Shown here: positions 34,676 to 46,920 of the stretch, in pieces
Position numbering within the stretch: the first letter of the stretch is position 1
Layout: each line of letters begins with the position of its first letter
NCBI GenBank assembly: GCA_038501625.1
Contig: JAZAYU010000203.1
Span: forward strand, 682,001-746,000
Source: Corbicula japonica
Lineage: Eukaryota > Mollusca > Bivalvia > Venerida > Cyrenidae
Reading direction: 5' to 3'
Length of the DNA: 64,000 nt
Made by a program: the position numbers and the translations under genes
Notes under the pieces: generated by a model
Told to the model about the DNA's origin: nothing
Databases searched by the model: none
What the model saw: the letters and a program-made list of their open reading frames with translations, nothing else

Positions 34676-35175
34676 TCCCCCAGCGTTGTCTCGTGACGGT
34701 GCGGGTTCGCTCCCATCTAGAGTCACTATCATTTCACGTTCATCCCCTGGCCCGACATCACTGGCACTTAAAAAGTTTATTACATTTGCATACCCAGTCT
34801 CTCAGCGTTGTCTCACGTTCATCCCCTGTCCCGATATCCCTGGCAATTACACAGTTTATCACCCTTGCATACCCCGTCCCTCAGCGTTGTCTCACAATCA
34901 TCCCCTGTCCCGATATCACTGGCAATTACACAACTTATCACAGTTGCATAACCCGTCCCTCAGTGTTGTCTCACGTTCATCTCCTGGCCCGATATCCCTG
35001 GAAATTACACAGTTTATCACACTTGCATACCCCGTCCATCAGCGTTGTCTCACGTTCATCCCCTGGCCCGATATCCCTGGCTATTACACAGTTTATCACA
35101 TTTGCATTCCCCATTCCTTAGCGTTGTCTCACGTACATCCCCTGGCCCGACGTTGCTGGCAATTACAGTTTTTAT
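34676..35175 (+). repeat. ~79-bp minisatellite
   Basis: GCGTTGTCTCACGTTCATCC-type starts recur at about 34,805, 34,885, 34,964, 35,043 and 35,121, a spacing of 78-80 bp. Units also share TCCCTGGCAATTACACAG and TTATCAC, then TTGCATACCCCGTCC. The first unit is about 41 bp longer because it retains tRNA-like sequence. The overlapping open frames of 142 and 182 codons reflect the repeat and not a gene. Confidence 0.9.
34683..34736 (+). mobile_element. tRNA-derived SINE fragment (B-box region)
   Basis: This matches, in the opposite direction, the SINE at 58.2-58.4 kb: GTGACGGTGCGGGTTCGCTC, then a CTAGAGTCACT segment. GGTTCGCTCCC at 34,704-34,714 is the internal polymerase III B-box. It forms the start of the first minisatellite unit. 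Confidence 0.7.
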
Positions 35176-35340
35176 GTAACGTGGTTTCCCTGTGTATTGC
35201 ATTTGATGGGAAATAACACTTTTCATCATGCGATTGCAAAAACAACAATCATTAAATCTTGTAGTCAGGTCAATTGTCACATTACATTGCGGACCATTGT
35301 TGTTTCGAGATGAAATTATGGTTTACCACTGGATCAAATA
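35176..35340. other. Unique spacer
   Basis: Short AT-rich stretch between the minisatellite and the hAT-like element; nothing recognised. Confidence 0.4.
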
Positions 35341-35348
35341 CTAGTTAC

Positions 35349-36336
35349 TAGGGATGGCATTTTCCACCTATTTTACCATTCGAATGTTCGAATCAATTTG
35401 CATTCGAACGTTCGAATTATTAACAAACAATCACATAAACCAAGAAACGACCTGCTTTTATCGGTAAACCCTCACAGTATCCCCGAAACTACGAAATTGT
35501 CATTCAAAAAACTTTTGCCGATAATATCCGAGTATTCCAAAATCTTAATAGTGAGTTTATTTATCGGAGAATGAGACTGTCTACTGATCTAAGTCTAAAA
35601 CGTCAGATGAAACTGAGGCTGGCATCATTGCGAGTGAAAAAGCTACTAAGGTGTATACGGTAGAAGAGTTTTGTGAAAATATTATTTCTTCGATGTGAAA
35701 TAAAAAACAAAATATAGTAAAGGTCAGGTATTGTCATAGTGTATTGACAAATTAACAGTTCCCTGGTACCCAAGAATTCTGTCTCAAAACGGGACCTGTG
35801 TCGCTCTTACAGGTGTTAAATGACACGTGTTGAGTAAACAATGTGCCTTAACTTTGACCTCCTAAATCTGATGTTTCGCGAGTCAAAGATTTTCACAGTA
35901 TATTCTCTAACTGACATTAAAATAGGTGTAAAGAATTCGATTTCCTTTACTGAATGGCTCTATTGATTTACTAAATTCATCATTGTTACAATATGCAGGA
36001 AATAATACAATATTTTTTATTATTAGATCTTATCAATATTTTATTACATTCGTATTTTAGTAGATCTATTATGCACTAACTTTCAAATTTGATTATGCGC
36101 GTGCACACAGTTTTGTTTGATCCGCACTTTATATTTTAGCCGTATGTTACAAAAGAACGCGCGTGCGCAGAAATCAATATACAGACATGTTATTTTCAAC
36201 ATGTATTTTTGTAAACGGAAAGTGATTTATCTTGACGGTTTTTGTGTCAAATTAATACCAAACCTTCTTGATTATCGTTCATTATCGAATTTTCACGAAT
36301 GTTCGAATGCTTTAAAAGCGTTCGTTTACATCCCTA
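35349..36336. mobile_element. hAT-like non-autonomous transposon
   Basis: The element begins TAGGGATG and ends CATCCCTA, with CATTCGAA-type sub-terminal motifs on both sides. The 8-bp duplication CTAGTTAC is perfect at 35,341-35,348 and 36,337-36,344. An 8-bp duplication with TAGGG-type ends is characteristic of the hAT superfamily. The 988-bp interior has no full transposase; one short open stretch near 35,610-35,695 could be a relic. Confidence 0.85.
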
Positions 36337-36344
36337 CTAGTTAC

Positions 36345-37518
36345 ATGTATCTTCTAGCATACGAAATTATCAGACTCGCTTTTAAAAGACGCGGAAGGCC
36401 TTTAGCAGGAACACTTAAAATAACTTTACATGCGAAATGGCGAATTTCGTTCTGACTAACAACAAGTTGTTTTATTGTTGTTGCAATTTTTGCAGGCGGA
36501 GATGCTAACAGTTTCAAGGACAGACACGAATCTGGATGTCTGGTAATGCGTTTTTAAATATTAAGCTAAAGATTCACACCGCTGCACTGGGGACGGGTTT
36601 GACAAACGATGTGTATTATATTTACATTGTAAAAAATCAACTCAAATAAATATATTTATGAGACGGCAAAGAGATTTCCTTGAATTTGACTGGATAAGTT
36701 GCCGTTGATGTGTGTCAGTATGTAGGTGCCACGATTTCCCCCTAAAGTAATCGTCTATCATTTTGTTTTGAATTTCGGTAAAAATGCATATATTACGGCC
36801 GAATTTATAACCCGGTTTTGCTTAGGGATTACCTGTATTTTTAACAGAAAATTATTGTGTCAGGGTTTTCAAGTTTTAATCAGGTAATTCGTAAATTTTC
36901 TAAAGAAATATCGAATCGACAAATATTACCGAGGACACCTTGTCCTGTGTCGTGTCCGATATGTGAATAATACGTTTTAGTGAAAAAGACGGCTCAACAA
37001 ACCACAGACAACCAGGTTCCAAAGTTACATGTATTGAAACGAGACTGGAGACCAATTTCAGTTCTCAGCAATCTTATTGGTTGAAAATGAGCACAGTCTC
37101 AGAACTGACCAATGAGCCGTTTGAGATCAGAGAGTGAGCCATGATTGCTTGGTAGTTGTTCCGTCAACAGTTAAAATACTATACTTAAATATAGTTGTGT
37201 TTTGGTATAAAAAGTCAGTCACTGTGTGCTTAAGCTAGTGCGGCCTAAATCCGCCATTACGTATATTGCGTTATCGATACATGTAACAAGACAGTCTCGT
37301 GACAGACACGTTAATAAAATGATAATCAGCAAATGTTTTCTACATATTTGATATCACTACGTTAGTGAGATTTATTCACTTGTGTAAATGCAGCCGCCAG
37401 AATTCCAGAAGCTCAATCACAGTCTCTATACCGAATTTTAAATTCACAACGGCCACAGTGTTATGTACCTTGTGTCAGTTTGTTTTGCTAAAATACGATA
37501 TTGATTTACCGTACATTG
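36345..37518. other. AT-rich stretch with one short hairpin repeat
   Basis: No gene seen. At about 37,050-37,140 TCAGTTCTCAGC...CTTATTGGTTGAAAATGA...AGTCTCAGAACTGACCAAT forms an imperfect inverted repeat. A relative lies at about 54,085-54,170 (GTTCTCAG, CTGATTGGTTGAAAT, ACAGTCTCA), so this is a dispersed element. Confidence 0.45.
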
Positions 37519-37522
37519 TTAA

Positions 37523-38212
37523 GGGCCTGCCACACTCCTCCCAATTCTATTCATCGATAAAAATAAAATTATCAAAATCTCAAAAACGGCAAAATGCTGT
37601 TAAATGAATTTTTGCACAAATGTATGTTATTAATGTATCTTTATTTTACAGATGGTAAGACCCGTTAGAAAAGTAAAGAAAAATAGCGAGATCTAAAAAT
37701 TCCCCCAACTTCTATTTACATAAATTCACAAAAACTAAAGAACACAAAACATCATTTTAAAAACCCACATGAGTACTATGATACTGACAACAATTTATTG
37801 TGTCCTCGTGATTTACAAATGTAAACTTTACGAGATATTAGTACAAGTGTGTTTGACCTTCAATTTCCTGGTCGCGTAAACGGATGACAATCACTGATTT
37901 CTCTTTTAAAAGTTGAAAGATTTTTTACAAAGTACACAACATTTTCTTGTCAGTATCATTTCGCTCACGAGGGAATTTAAAATTATGTTCTGCATCGCTT
38001 AGTTTTTGTGAATTTATGTAAATAGAATTCAAGGAATTTTTAGGTCTAGCTTTGTTTCTTTACTTTTCTAACGTGTCTTACTGTATGCAAAATAAAGATA
38101 CATTAGTAACATTTATTTGTGCAAATTTTTATTGAACGGCATTTTGCCATTACTTTGATTTGATGAATTTTATTTAATCAATCAATAGGATTGGGAGGAG
38201 TGTGGCAAGCCC
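37523..38212. mobile_element. TTAA-flanked foldback transposon
   Basis: Arms of about 250 bp (37,523-37,775 and 37,965-38,212) are inverted copies. The ends are GGGCCTGCCACACTCCTCCC and the complement of GGGCTTGCCACACTCCTCCC. TTAA flanks both sides (37,519-37,522 and 38,213-38,216), the target of piggyBac and Kolobok transposons. The centre of about 190 bp does not encode a protein, so it is a non-autonomous foldback element. Confidence 0.85.
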
Positions 38213-38216
38213 TTAA

Positions 38217-38522
38217 CTTGTAAATGTCTATATATCGTTCGCCGTCGACAAGCCGCAGCAGACCAACACAAATTTACACCAAATTCAAAAATGCCTAGAT
38301 ATAATATGACGAAAAAGAAACCAATGCAGCTTAAGAGGTGTTTAAGAACACAGGGTCATTTTGTTGTGAAAAAAGCTCCTCCTCTTCTATTGTCGGCGTC
38401 AGAATGCCATGAATGCTGCCACCAGCTTACATCTGATTACGAAATGAACCTTTTATGAACATCATTATGCAAAGTTTTTTCACAATCGAACAAAACATGC
38501 TACATCGGCTACGCCATTTTGA
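38217..38522. other. Short unique stretch
   Basis: No gene recognised in these 300 bp. Confidence 0.4.
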
Positions 38523-39056
38523 TGTTCAAGAATCACCAAACAACAGTTAAGAGGGATAGGTTAACCAGTTTGTAACGGGCATAATTCATGGATGTCGTAC
38601 CCGTGTCTTAACTGTTGTTTGGTGATTCATGACCGTTAAAATCGAGCTGACGTACCCGTATTTTAACTTTTGTTTGGTGATTCATGACCGTTATATCCGA
38701 GCTGACGTACCCGTATTTTAACGGTTGTTTGGTGATTCATGACCGTTAGAATCGAGCTGACGTACCAGTATTTAACTGTTGTTTGGTGATTCATGACCGT
38801 AACAATCGAGCTGACGTACCCGTATTTTAACTGTTGTTTGGTGATTCATGATCGTAACAATCGAGCTGACGTACCCGTATTTTAACGGTTGTTTGGTGAT
38901 TCGTGACCTTTACAATCGAGCTGACGTACCCGTATTTTAACTGTTGTTTGGTGATTAATGACCGTAACGTGTACAATCGGGTTGACGTACCCTTATCTTA
39001 ACTGTTGTTTGGTGATTCGTGACCGTTACAAACGGATGGAAATACCCGTATCTTAT
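38523..39056 (+). repeat. 55-bp minisatellite with an inverted first unit
   Basis: TTGTTTGGTGATTCATGACC starts near 38,614, 38,670, 38,725, 38,779, 38,834, 38,889, 38,944 and 39,005, mostly 55 bp apart. Units share GAGCTGACGTACCCGTATTT. A reversed piece (AATCACCAAACAACAGTTAA) lies at 38,531-38,551, so the array starts with an inverted repeat. Confidence 0.85.
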
Positions 39057-39099
39057 CTGTTTATTGCAACACGCCAAATGCCAGTTAAATACGGCTACG

Positions 39100-39362
39100 T
39101 CAACAATATTGTAACGGTCGTTGAACAAACTAAACGCTAGATCAAACATTTGTAGGTCTACATCATGGTAACCGTCATTAAACAAACCAAAGGCTAGATA
39201 AATTATGTGTAGGTTTACCTCATGGCAACGGCCGTTAAACAAACCAAAGGCTAGTTTAAATATGTGTAGGTCTACATCATGGTAAGTTCCGTTAAACAAA
39301 CCAAAGGCTAGTTAAAATATTTGTAGGTCTACATCATGATAAGAGTAATTAAACGGTCATTT
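39100..39362 (+). repeat. ~59-bp minisatellite, four copies
   Basis: Units contain ACAAACCAAAGGCTAG and TGTAGGTCTACATCATGGTA, with starts near 39,124, 39,180, 39,238 and 39,297. TAGGTCTACATCATGGTAA recurs with few changes. Confidence 0.85.
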
Positions 39363-41192
39363 TACAAACAACTCTGAAATTGCAACAGGGAAGTAAAATT
39401 ACGATCAGTAATTTCATCGCCGCATGTGCACATCGTGGTTTGCTTATTTGCCAGCAGGTTGACAGGGGGGCGTGGTGCCAAGTGCAGTTTCTTATTGTAT
39501 CATATATTTAATCCATTAAGACAGTCAGCGTGCGCACACCACGCTTAACGAGCTAGGAGAAATGTGACAAAAGGCTACATGTTACACTGAGTTTAAAGTT
39601 ATCATTTTAAGTGATAGAAATCAATCCCTGACAAGAACAAGAGAGACTTTTATTTGTACAGCATTATTTATTACGCATCGTAACATGACTTTAAATTCGG
39701 TGCAATTACTGTACACAGTTGTTTATTTATTTCCCTGTGTTTGATGTGAAGAATTAGTTCTTCTCGGAGCAGGATTTTATATTTGGAACGAACATCTTAA
39801 CATAATATTTTGTTTTTCTGGACTGTATTAATGACTTCTGTTTGTTTATATTATTTTGAATCAGCGGCAGATTCAGCTTGGGTAGAGACCTGGCGAATGC
39901 AACTGTGTGTCTGTGGAAATGACCCATAGAAAATTTGGGGTTGGGGTGAAGATAGAGGGCTGAAGGGATAATTTTGTGTGTGCATTTTTTAAATAAAATT
40001 TTATATATGAAAAGTTTAAGTCAGAGATCAACAAGAACGCTCTTAATGTTTAATTGTTGTTATCGGCGGCTGAGACCACCCGCTGATAAAATATAAAGTA
40101 CTTCATAATTATGATATGTGCATTAAGGTGTATTAGACTAAGTGTTGAAACATTCCTTAATTCTGAATAAAACGTGTTCTGGGCTGGACATATCAACTTT
40201 AAAAATATGCAATTTGTATTCAAATAAAATGGTAATTCTGAAACAACTGTTAAGGCTGCTTGATCATGTATACATAATGACAAAGATACATGCTATTTTT
40301 TCAGGTGTGGGCCGCTTTTATCTGAACCTTACTACTGTTGAAGACATGAGGGCGTGTTCTACCAAACAAGAAGTCAGTTCTACAGGTGAATTCTTTAATC
40401 CTCGAAATAATAAACGTGGTATTGTTTCATTAAAATAACAATGCTCTTGAAGGTAGCCAATCAGAATTTAGATGGCATTTTTAGAAACACTAACTTGTTT
40501 TGAAAAAAGTACATGTTCAACCAAATCTTTCAAAAAGGTAGAACATTATCAATTTCTTGCACGATTTCCGCATCAACCTTGGTTATTTACCCACGAAAAA
40601 ACAGAATACCACGAATTTTAGAACCCACGTAAATGCCATTTTATATATGACCTAGAAAGTGTCATGCCCATAATATAAAGACATTTATATGTTAAGGTAT
40701 CAGTAACGTACTGTAATTGTTAATGCATTGAAAATTACTTTTCGTAATACGGTTTTTGAGTACCGATTATGTAAAAAAAATCAAATGCGCGTAATAAGTG
40801 CAACATATATATATGAAAAAATCTCACATAAAGAAAGGTCAGTATCGCTAAATATAAATGTAATCATGTACATCTGATTCAGTCCAAGGAATGCAAGAAA
40901 ATGAATATATATTCAAGAAGAAACTCACAATGTCCTACAATGTTTAGTGAAACCATTTTGACAAAATTCAAGGATATAACTGCAATGAACCGAAAGTAGA
41001 AATGCTTTAAGTGTTGAACTAAAAAAGTATTTGTATTAAATAATTAATGACAGCAGCACTTTAACCTGACGTTATATCAGTATTACTGAAGGTTGTTGTT
41101 ATAAAACATAGGGTATATATAAATGTTGTTGTTATAGTGCAAACCAGAGCGTGTGCATGTACCTAGATTTCAAATAAATTGCTTTTTTACAG
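39363..41192. other. AT-rich stretch, possible intron of the NLR relic
   Basis: No convincing exon. The 98-codon frame at 40,142-40,438 has no recognisable domain. The end of this stretch (TTGCTTTTTTACAG at 41,179-41,192) is a good splice acceptor for the following exon, so part of the region may have been an intron. Confidence 0.4.
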
Positions 41193-43793
41193 ATCTAAAA
41201 GAAGACCTCATCACTTACTATCGAGAAAACGAGTCCCGCATTCCAGCGTCCCCTCTGGTTGATGAACGCGATGTCCCGATTGAGGACTTGTATGTGCTAC
41301 CGACTATGTTGGCCTATATAGAACCTTATCACTTTGGACCGGGCAAGAATACACAGAAGGGAGATGAAACGTCGGGAAATAAGGGCCAAGAAAAGAAGGA
41401 AATTGCAGTAAGTTAGCTATTCGTCAGCGGCGATGTTCTGTACAGAGAGATATATATTACGGCGAACGCTGGATTCGGGAAGACATCGCTGTCACAGAAG
41501 CTTACCATGACCTGGTGCCAAAGTCACTCACCTCTGAAGTCATTGCAAAAGAAATATAACAGTGAGGAGTTAGGCGCAATGAAATAATTTGACTTGGTAT
41601 TCCTGCTTCATTTAAGGGACTATCAAAATAAACAGCTATGCAATCTGCATGACTTGATTATGCAGATGGTATCTGAAAAATTGTCCAGAAACACGCAGTA
41701 CACAAAACAGTTAGTACAAAGAATGTTGCTGAAGAAAAATTGCCTAATAATCCTGGACGGCCTGGGCTCATCCAGGCGACTGTTCAAGAAAACCCGAGGT
41801 ACCGCACAACAATTACCCGGACAGCTGCACGGTGTTGACGACAACCAGAGACTGGAAGATGGGAACTATAGGACTGTCGCCAAACCATATTAATCGACGC
41901 GTTGAAATATCCATGCTTGATCACCAAACATGCAAGCAGCTAGAGGAAAATGCGATTGAAATACTAAATGAAAGAAACTTGAACTTAGCAGAGAAAAGCA
42001 CTGCAGATTTCGATAAAGAAGTCAAGAAAGTTCACATCGGGAATATTATTTACATTCCGTAGATTCTGCTTCAGCTTATGTGTTTGTTTTTCGGTGGCCT
42101 TCCCATTGATAAATCAAAATGAGAAATTAACAGTAACATTACTGAATTTACACTTAAACGTGGCCTGAACAAGAAGGACTTACCGGATATACATGTGCAG
42201 ACATACGATAATGATGCAGTCCCGAACTGTATGAACGAGAACGAGACATGTAAACGTTATAACATCATATTAATGAAGCTTGGGAAATTGACTTTTTATA
42301 CTTTATTTAGAGAGAACAAAGAATCATCTTTGATATTTGATAGAAGAATTGTCACACAGTACATGACCGAGCAAGAAATCGAGTTCTGTTTAAAAGTTGG
42401 ACTGTTGTGTCAAACCAAGGACAGCAGCATAATCGCAGTAAAACGATATCAAGTTTTCTTTCAGCACAAGTCTGTACACGAATTCTTCTCAGCTATTTAT
42501 ATAACGTCTAAATGGCAAAACGAATCTGTAAAATCAACCATTCTTAGTGTTTGTTCTTCTCTTTCAGACGTATAAGGAATGTCCAATGTATTTGTTTTGC
42601 ATGTGGTATTAACCCGGAAGTATATACATGCATTTCCGGTGAGCTGCAGACGATCGTGATCGTTGACCTTGACGATGTAACGCGTCGATATAGAACATAC
42701 ACTTATAATGATGATAACCCGGTTCATAAAGAAGCTAAGAGAACAATGGAATCTTTACAGTCCATGCAGGTCCAGTGTTTGCAAGAAAGTGTGAGAAATG
42801 GAAATGATAGTTGCTTCATCCATCTTAACGATTACATCCTAACAGAAGAAGATTTAACAGCTTTGAAAACCATCATCAACTTTAATAAAGGTAACGTGAA
42901 ATCGCAACAACTTTCATATCCAGATAAGTATACAGAGTTCATGCAGTCGCTGGATCCTGGTGTGTTCACCTCCCTGGAGACATTGCGAGTAGAAGGCATG
43001 GCACCAGTATGGTTCACTGACATCCTCACTGAATCAGCCCGTACATTGAAATATCTTATACTATCACATAGTTCTCTGTCCGATATCAGTATAACGGCTC
43101 TTACAGGACTGACATTCTTACTATCATTATATCTTACTCGCGTTGTCATGACTCATATTAACCTTAAATGTCTCTATGCTTACATCACCCAGACCGCAAC
43201 ACTGACACAGCTCAAGCTGGAGAACATAGACTGCTTTGACCACAGGGATCAGGACTACTGCTGGGATCAGAACAATGATATTAACGTCACTTTGAACCTA
43301 CATCGTCTGAACGAGCTGAAAATGCTGGATCTTTCCCGATGACTATGTAGAGAGCTATACGTAAATCCAGCATAGCTGGAGAAGCTTGTGTTCTCGCCAC
43401 CTTGGTTGGAGAAGATGACAGCCAGAGCCAGCGCAATATTGTGGCAAGATCTACGTCCTTTCATCATTTACGTTATACAACATGATGTCATCCTGCCAGG
43501 AGATGATACAAACCATTCCTACATTAACTCAGCTACAGCATCTCAAACTTGGGGTGATCGATATGGGCGACGTCATACCGCTCTCACCTGCCATGACGCA
43601 ACTAGAACATGTGGAGCTATCCTTCGTAACAATGTCGTCTGCTGCACGGCAGAAACTTTTCCTCAGTGTCGACCAGCTACCACGGAGTATCACCGTTAAA
43701 CTCTCATGGATTACAATGACATCCCAGGAGTGGAGAGAACTATTGCTCAGTGTCGGCCGGCTGCAACATCCGGTCACGGTTAGACAGGTGTGA
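41193..43793 (+). pseudogene. NACHT-LRR (NLR-like) immune receptor, broken
   Basis: The relic resembles invertebrate NLR-like receptors: ATP-binding NACHT proteins with leucine-rich repeats that act in cytosolic innate immune sensing. The exon starts after the acceptor at 41,192. DLKEDLITYYRE forms the linker, AGFGKTSLSQKL (41,468-41,503) is Walker A, and CLIILDGL (41,741-41,764) is Walker B; the expected DE after it is lost. The segment with FFQHKSVHEFFSAIYI near 42,465-42,505 matches the helical region after NACHT. From 42,551 on, leucine-rich segments appear (LRVEGMAPVWFTD, LKYLILSHSSLSD, LTQLKLENID, VELSFVTMSS). In-frame stops at 41,414, 41,585, 42,060 and 42,120 and frameshifts near 41,800, 42,560 and 43,340-43,480 show it is dead. 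The N-terminal effector domain was not found. Confidence 0.75.
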
Positions 43794-44584
43794 TGGACCA
43801 ACCAAAGTGGGATGGCTGACGATTGTGGACGTGATTAATACAACGCCGACATTATCACTGTTAGCAAATTTAGTATCGACATATTGGGTAAGACTTCACT
43901 TACTCTGAAAAACAAGACTGTGTAATGAAAATAGCAAAACCTTTTTGATAAACACTTTTATTAATTAAACAAAAACATGTTCAATCATAAAAAACATCAT
44001 ACAACGACACTTATCGCTAATGAGGAACTTTTAACATTTCTCATTTATATACATGTACATGTATGTAATGAAGATAATTATTACACAGTCAAATAATTTT
44101 CAAAATGTTAGTAGTAGAATACTAGTAGTAAAGTTTAATGGATTTAAAGAAAACCTAAGGTCATTTGTGCATTTTCTAAAACTACAAAATGTATAAAAAG
44201 TAAGAATAACATATTAAAAATCATAATTCAGTTTTAATAATGGGTATTTGCTATATATACTTCTCATGTACATACATGCTTATACTGATAGTTTATAAAA
44301 AAGATAATATTTCTTTATTTGGTATTTTCATTCCTTAGAGTATATCAGAGTAAAATTGTACATGTAAAATGTATATAAATAATGTACAATATGTTCTTGA
44401 TAACTAGACAGAGACGTGACATACACGTTCCTTGAATACAATTTTAAAAATATGTTCACATTAATTATTTCAATATCTCCTCCTAAATTGCTTAAGTGTT
44501 GCACAGAGCAGACTGTCTGTTTCATTTTACAGGTGATCAATTAATTTTTTTCATAATCACAATTATTGCTTAAAAATTTATAAA
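43794..44584. other. AT-rich stretch, no feature seen
   Basis: Nothing recognised between the NLR relic and the next transposon. Confidence 0.45.
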
Positions 44585-44586
44585 TA

Positions 44587-45206
44587 CAGGGTGATCCATA
44601 ATATCTGATACCCTTTTGAAATTTAATGGCGTTTATATCATCATACATAGGCATACAATTTTTACATAGTAATAATCTAGAGGTTTCAAAGTTTTGTTTG
44701 ATGTACAACACACCGTACTTGAATGAGAAATGCTGTCGATATATCTAAAATAAAATTTTTAACAAATGTTCAATGTGACGTCCATTTTGGTGATTATGAC
44801 GTTAAGTCTTTTCTTGAAATTTTATGTGGCCGATTAGACTTTTTCTTTGGGGACATTTAAAAGAAATCGATTACACCCCTTAATAAACATCAGTGCAAGA
44901 GCTAAAATCATTAGTTAAACAAGAAATGAGAAATATAAATTCACAGATGTGCACATCGGCCAAATTAGACTATTCCAAGAAAAGACTTGACGTAATAATC
45001 ACAGAAAATTGACGTGAAATTGAACATTTGTTATAAATATTATTTCGGATATACGGACTGCATTCCTTATATAAGTATGCTATGCTATATATCAAACAAA
45101 ACTTTAAAGCCTCTAGATTATTACTATGTGAAAATTTTATGCCGATGTTTGGTGATATACACGCTATGAAATTTCAAAGGGGTATCAGATATTATGGATC
45201 ACCCTG
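44587..45206. mobile_element. TA-flanked mariner-like foldback transposon
   Basis: Arms of about 255 bp (44,587-44,842 and 44,952-45,206) are inverted copies. The ends are CAGGGTGATCCATAATATC and its complement. TA stands on both sides (44,585-44,586 and 45,207-45,208). A CAGGGTG end with TA duplication is typical of mariner/Tc1-group elements. There is no transposase; the element is non-autonomous. Confidence 0.85.
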
Positions 45207-45208
45207 TA

Positions 45209-46479
45209 CTATAAATTTAGTTACATTTTAACATTGATTAGCAAGTATAATACAATCAAAATATTTTTGACAGCAACAACTTGTATGTGGTGTTTCCTAA
45301 CTCGGTTGCACAACCATGTTACTGCTGTGATAATGATTCTGCATCACTGACTCTGAAAACAACAACAACAACAGTATTCTTAAATATGCAATCAAACTCG
45401 ATTTACCATTATAGTAAACCATGACATTTTTGTGAAAACAAATCACATAGTACATGTACATGTACACATTCCCTTTATAGGATTTTACTGAATGTATTTA
45501 AGTGAACATTTATGTTTGTAGTAAAAGTAAAAATTATGTTATATATTGATTAAAATGTTATATATGGAATACTGATTATACAAGTGTATACACATGTAAA
45601 TATACTCGAGCACGAAAGAAACGTCTCATTTAAGAATAAACAGAAATCAAACCTCACAGTAAGCAGTGAATTTATAAATATATTTATGAATCAGAAGACA
45701 AACAATTCATGGTATAATGCACACACAATAAATTGTTATAATAGTGAGTATCCAGTGATGTTCAGCAATTTATAATAATGCTAAAATAATATACATGAGG
45801 CGTTTCTTTTGTGCTCTAGTATATATTAATTAAAAATATTCAATGTACATTTATATATTGCTTGAACATATTGAGGTATATGTTTTACTTTTATTTTTAT
45901 TTATTGATTTAACATGTCTACAACAATATGATGTTTAATTATCTTCATTTATATTAATGCATTTACCTAAAGAAAAATACATATAAATAAAAGGCATAAA
46001 TTGTTTTGGATTTTTATCAATTTCTTTAAGATTACACAAACTATACAACAGGTATCCGATATACCTGTGCCAGAAGTAGGATTCTAATATAAAGCTGGAA
46101 CAATTGCGGTCTGAAGACATTAACTGGTCCTTAAAATAAAGTTACAGTTAGTATTTATCAAGTGAAGTTTTAACAAATAAGAAACCTTAAGATAATGGAG
46201 CCTAGCTAAGTTACTGGTTTTCTTAATTGTTAAAACATCACTTATTAAACACTAACTAACTGTCACAATTTTACCTTATATCTATAAGTTTAGACATCAT
46301 AACCTTACGAATAATCAGCACTTAACAGACAACGATCAGCCGTCCATGGTCGCAGATGTCATGACAGTCCCTTTAATTCTAGGTTATCTGATATCGTCCG
46401 ACAATCCCCATGGCAAATAAAATAAACCGACAAAATATTCAAGTAACTGAAAAAGACATTTAACGCAACATCATGGCCT
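45209..46479. other. AT-rich stretch, no feature seen
   Basis: An AACAACAACAACAACA run is at 45,359-45,375. The short open frames here show no recognisable motifs. Confidence 0.45.
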
Positions 46480-46712
46480 TTTGCCCGGTTTAGACCCAGG
46501 CCCAGTGTAGACACAGATCACAGTGTTTAACCAGAACCCAGTGTAGACCGTGTTCTTAGTGTAGATCCAGATTAAGTTGTCGACTCAGATCCAGTGTAGA
46601 CCCAAATAACAGTGAAATCCCAGAACATACTTTAGAAACAGATTCCATTGTACATCCTGATCTCAGAGTAGATCTAGATCCCAGTGTAGACCCCCAGATC
46701 ACAATATAGACC
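46480..46712 (+). repeat. Degenerate CAGTGTAGAC repeat
   Basis: CCCAGTGTAGAC, AGTGTAGATCCAGAT, CCAGTGTAGACCC and similar phrases recur about every 20-40 bp. They resemble one arm of the hairpin family, amplified in one direction. Confidence 0.6.
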
Positions 46713-46875
46713 CTAAAGAAAAAAAAAATCATGTGAGTACAGTATCATGTTTGCCCCCTGCCAAAAGTGTCTATTATCAATATTAGTTACATATAAAGAT
46801 AACTAAAGTTTTGTTGGTTTGGTATCTTGTTGGTGCCAGTCATGGAAGTTCAGAATGTTGTTCACTGCTTGCACT

Positions 46876-46880
46876 CATTG

Positions 46881-46920
<40 letters not shown>

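Noticed and set aside
34668..35216. 182- and 142-codon overlapping frames
   Set aside because: Both run through the ~79-bp minisatellite and show only its repeats.
36117..36455. 112-codon frame at the right edge of the hAT-like element
   Set aside because: It crosses the element's border and the target duplication, so it cannot be an ancestral gene of either.
41411..41430. A GTAAGT...CAG segment in the NLR relic that would remove a stop codon if spliced
   Set aside because: Twenty bases is far too short for a spliceosomal intron, and the flanking frame simply continues through the TAG.
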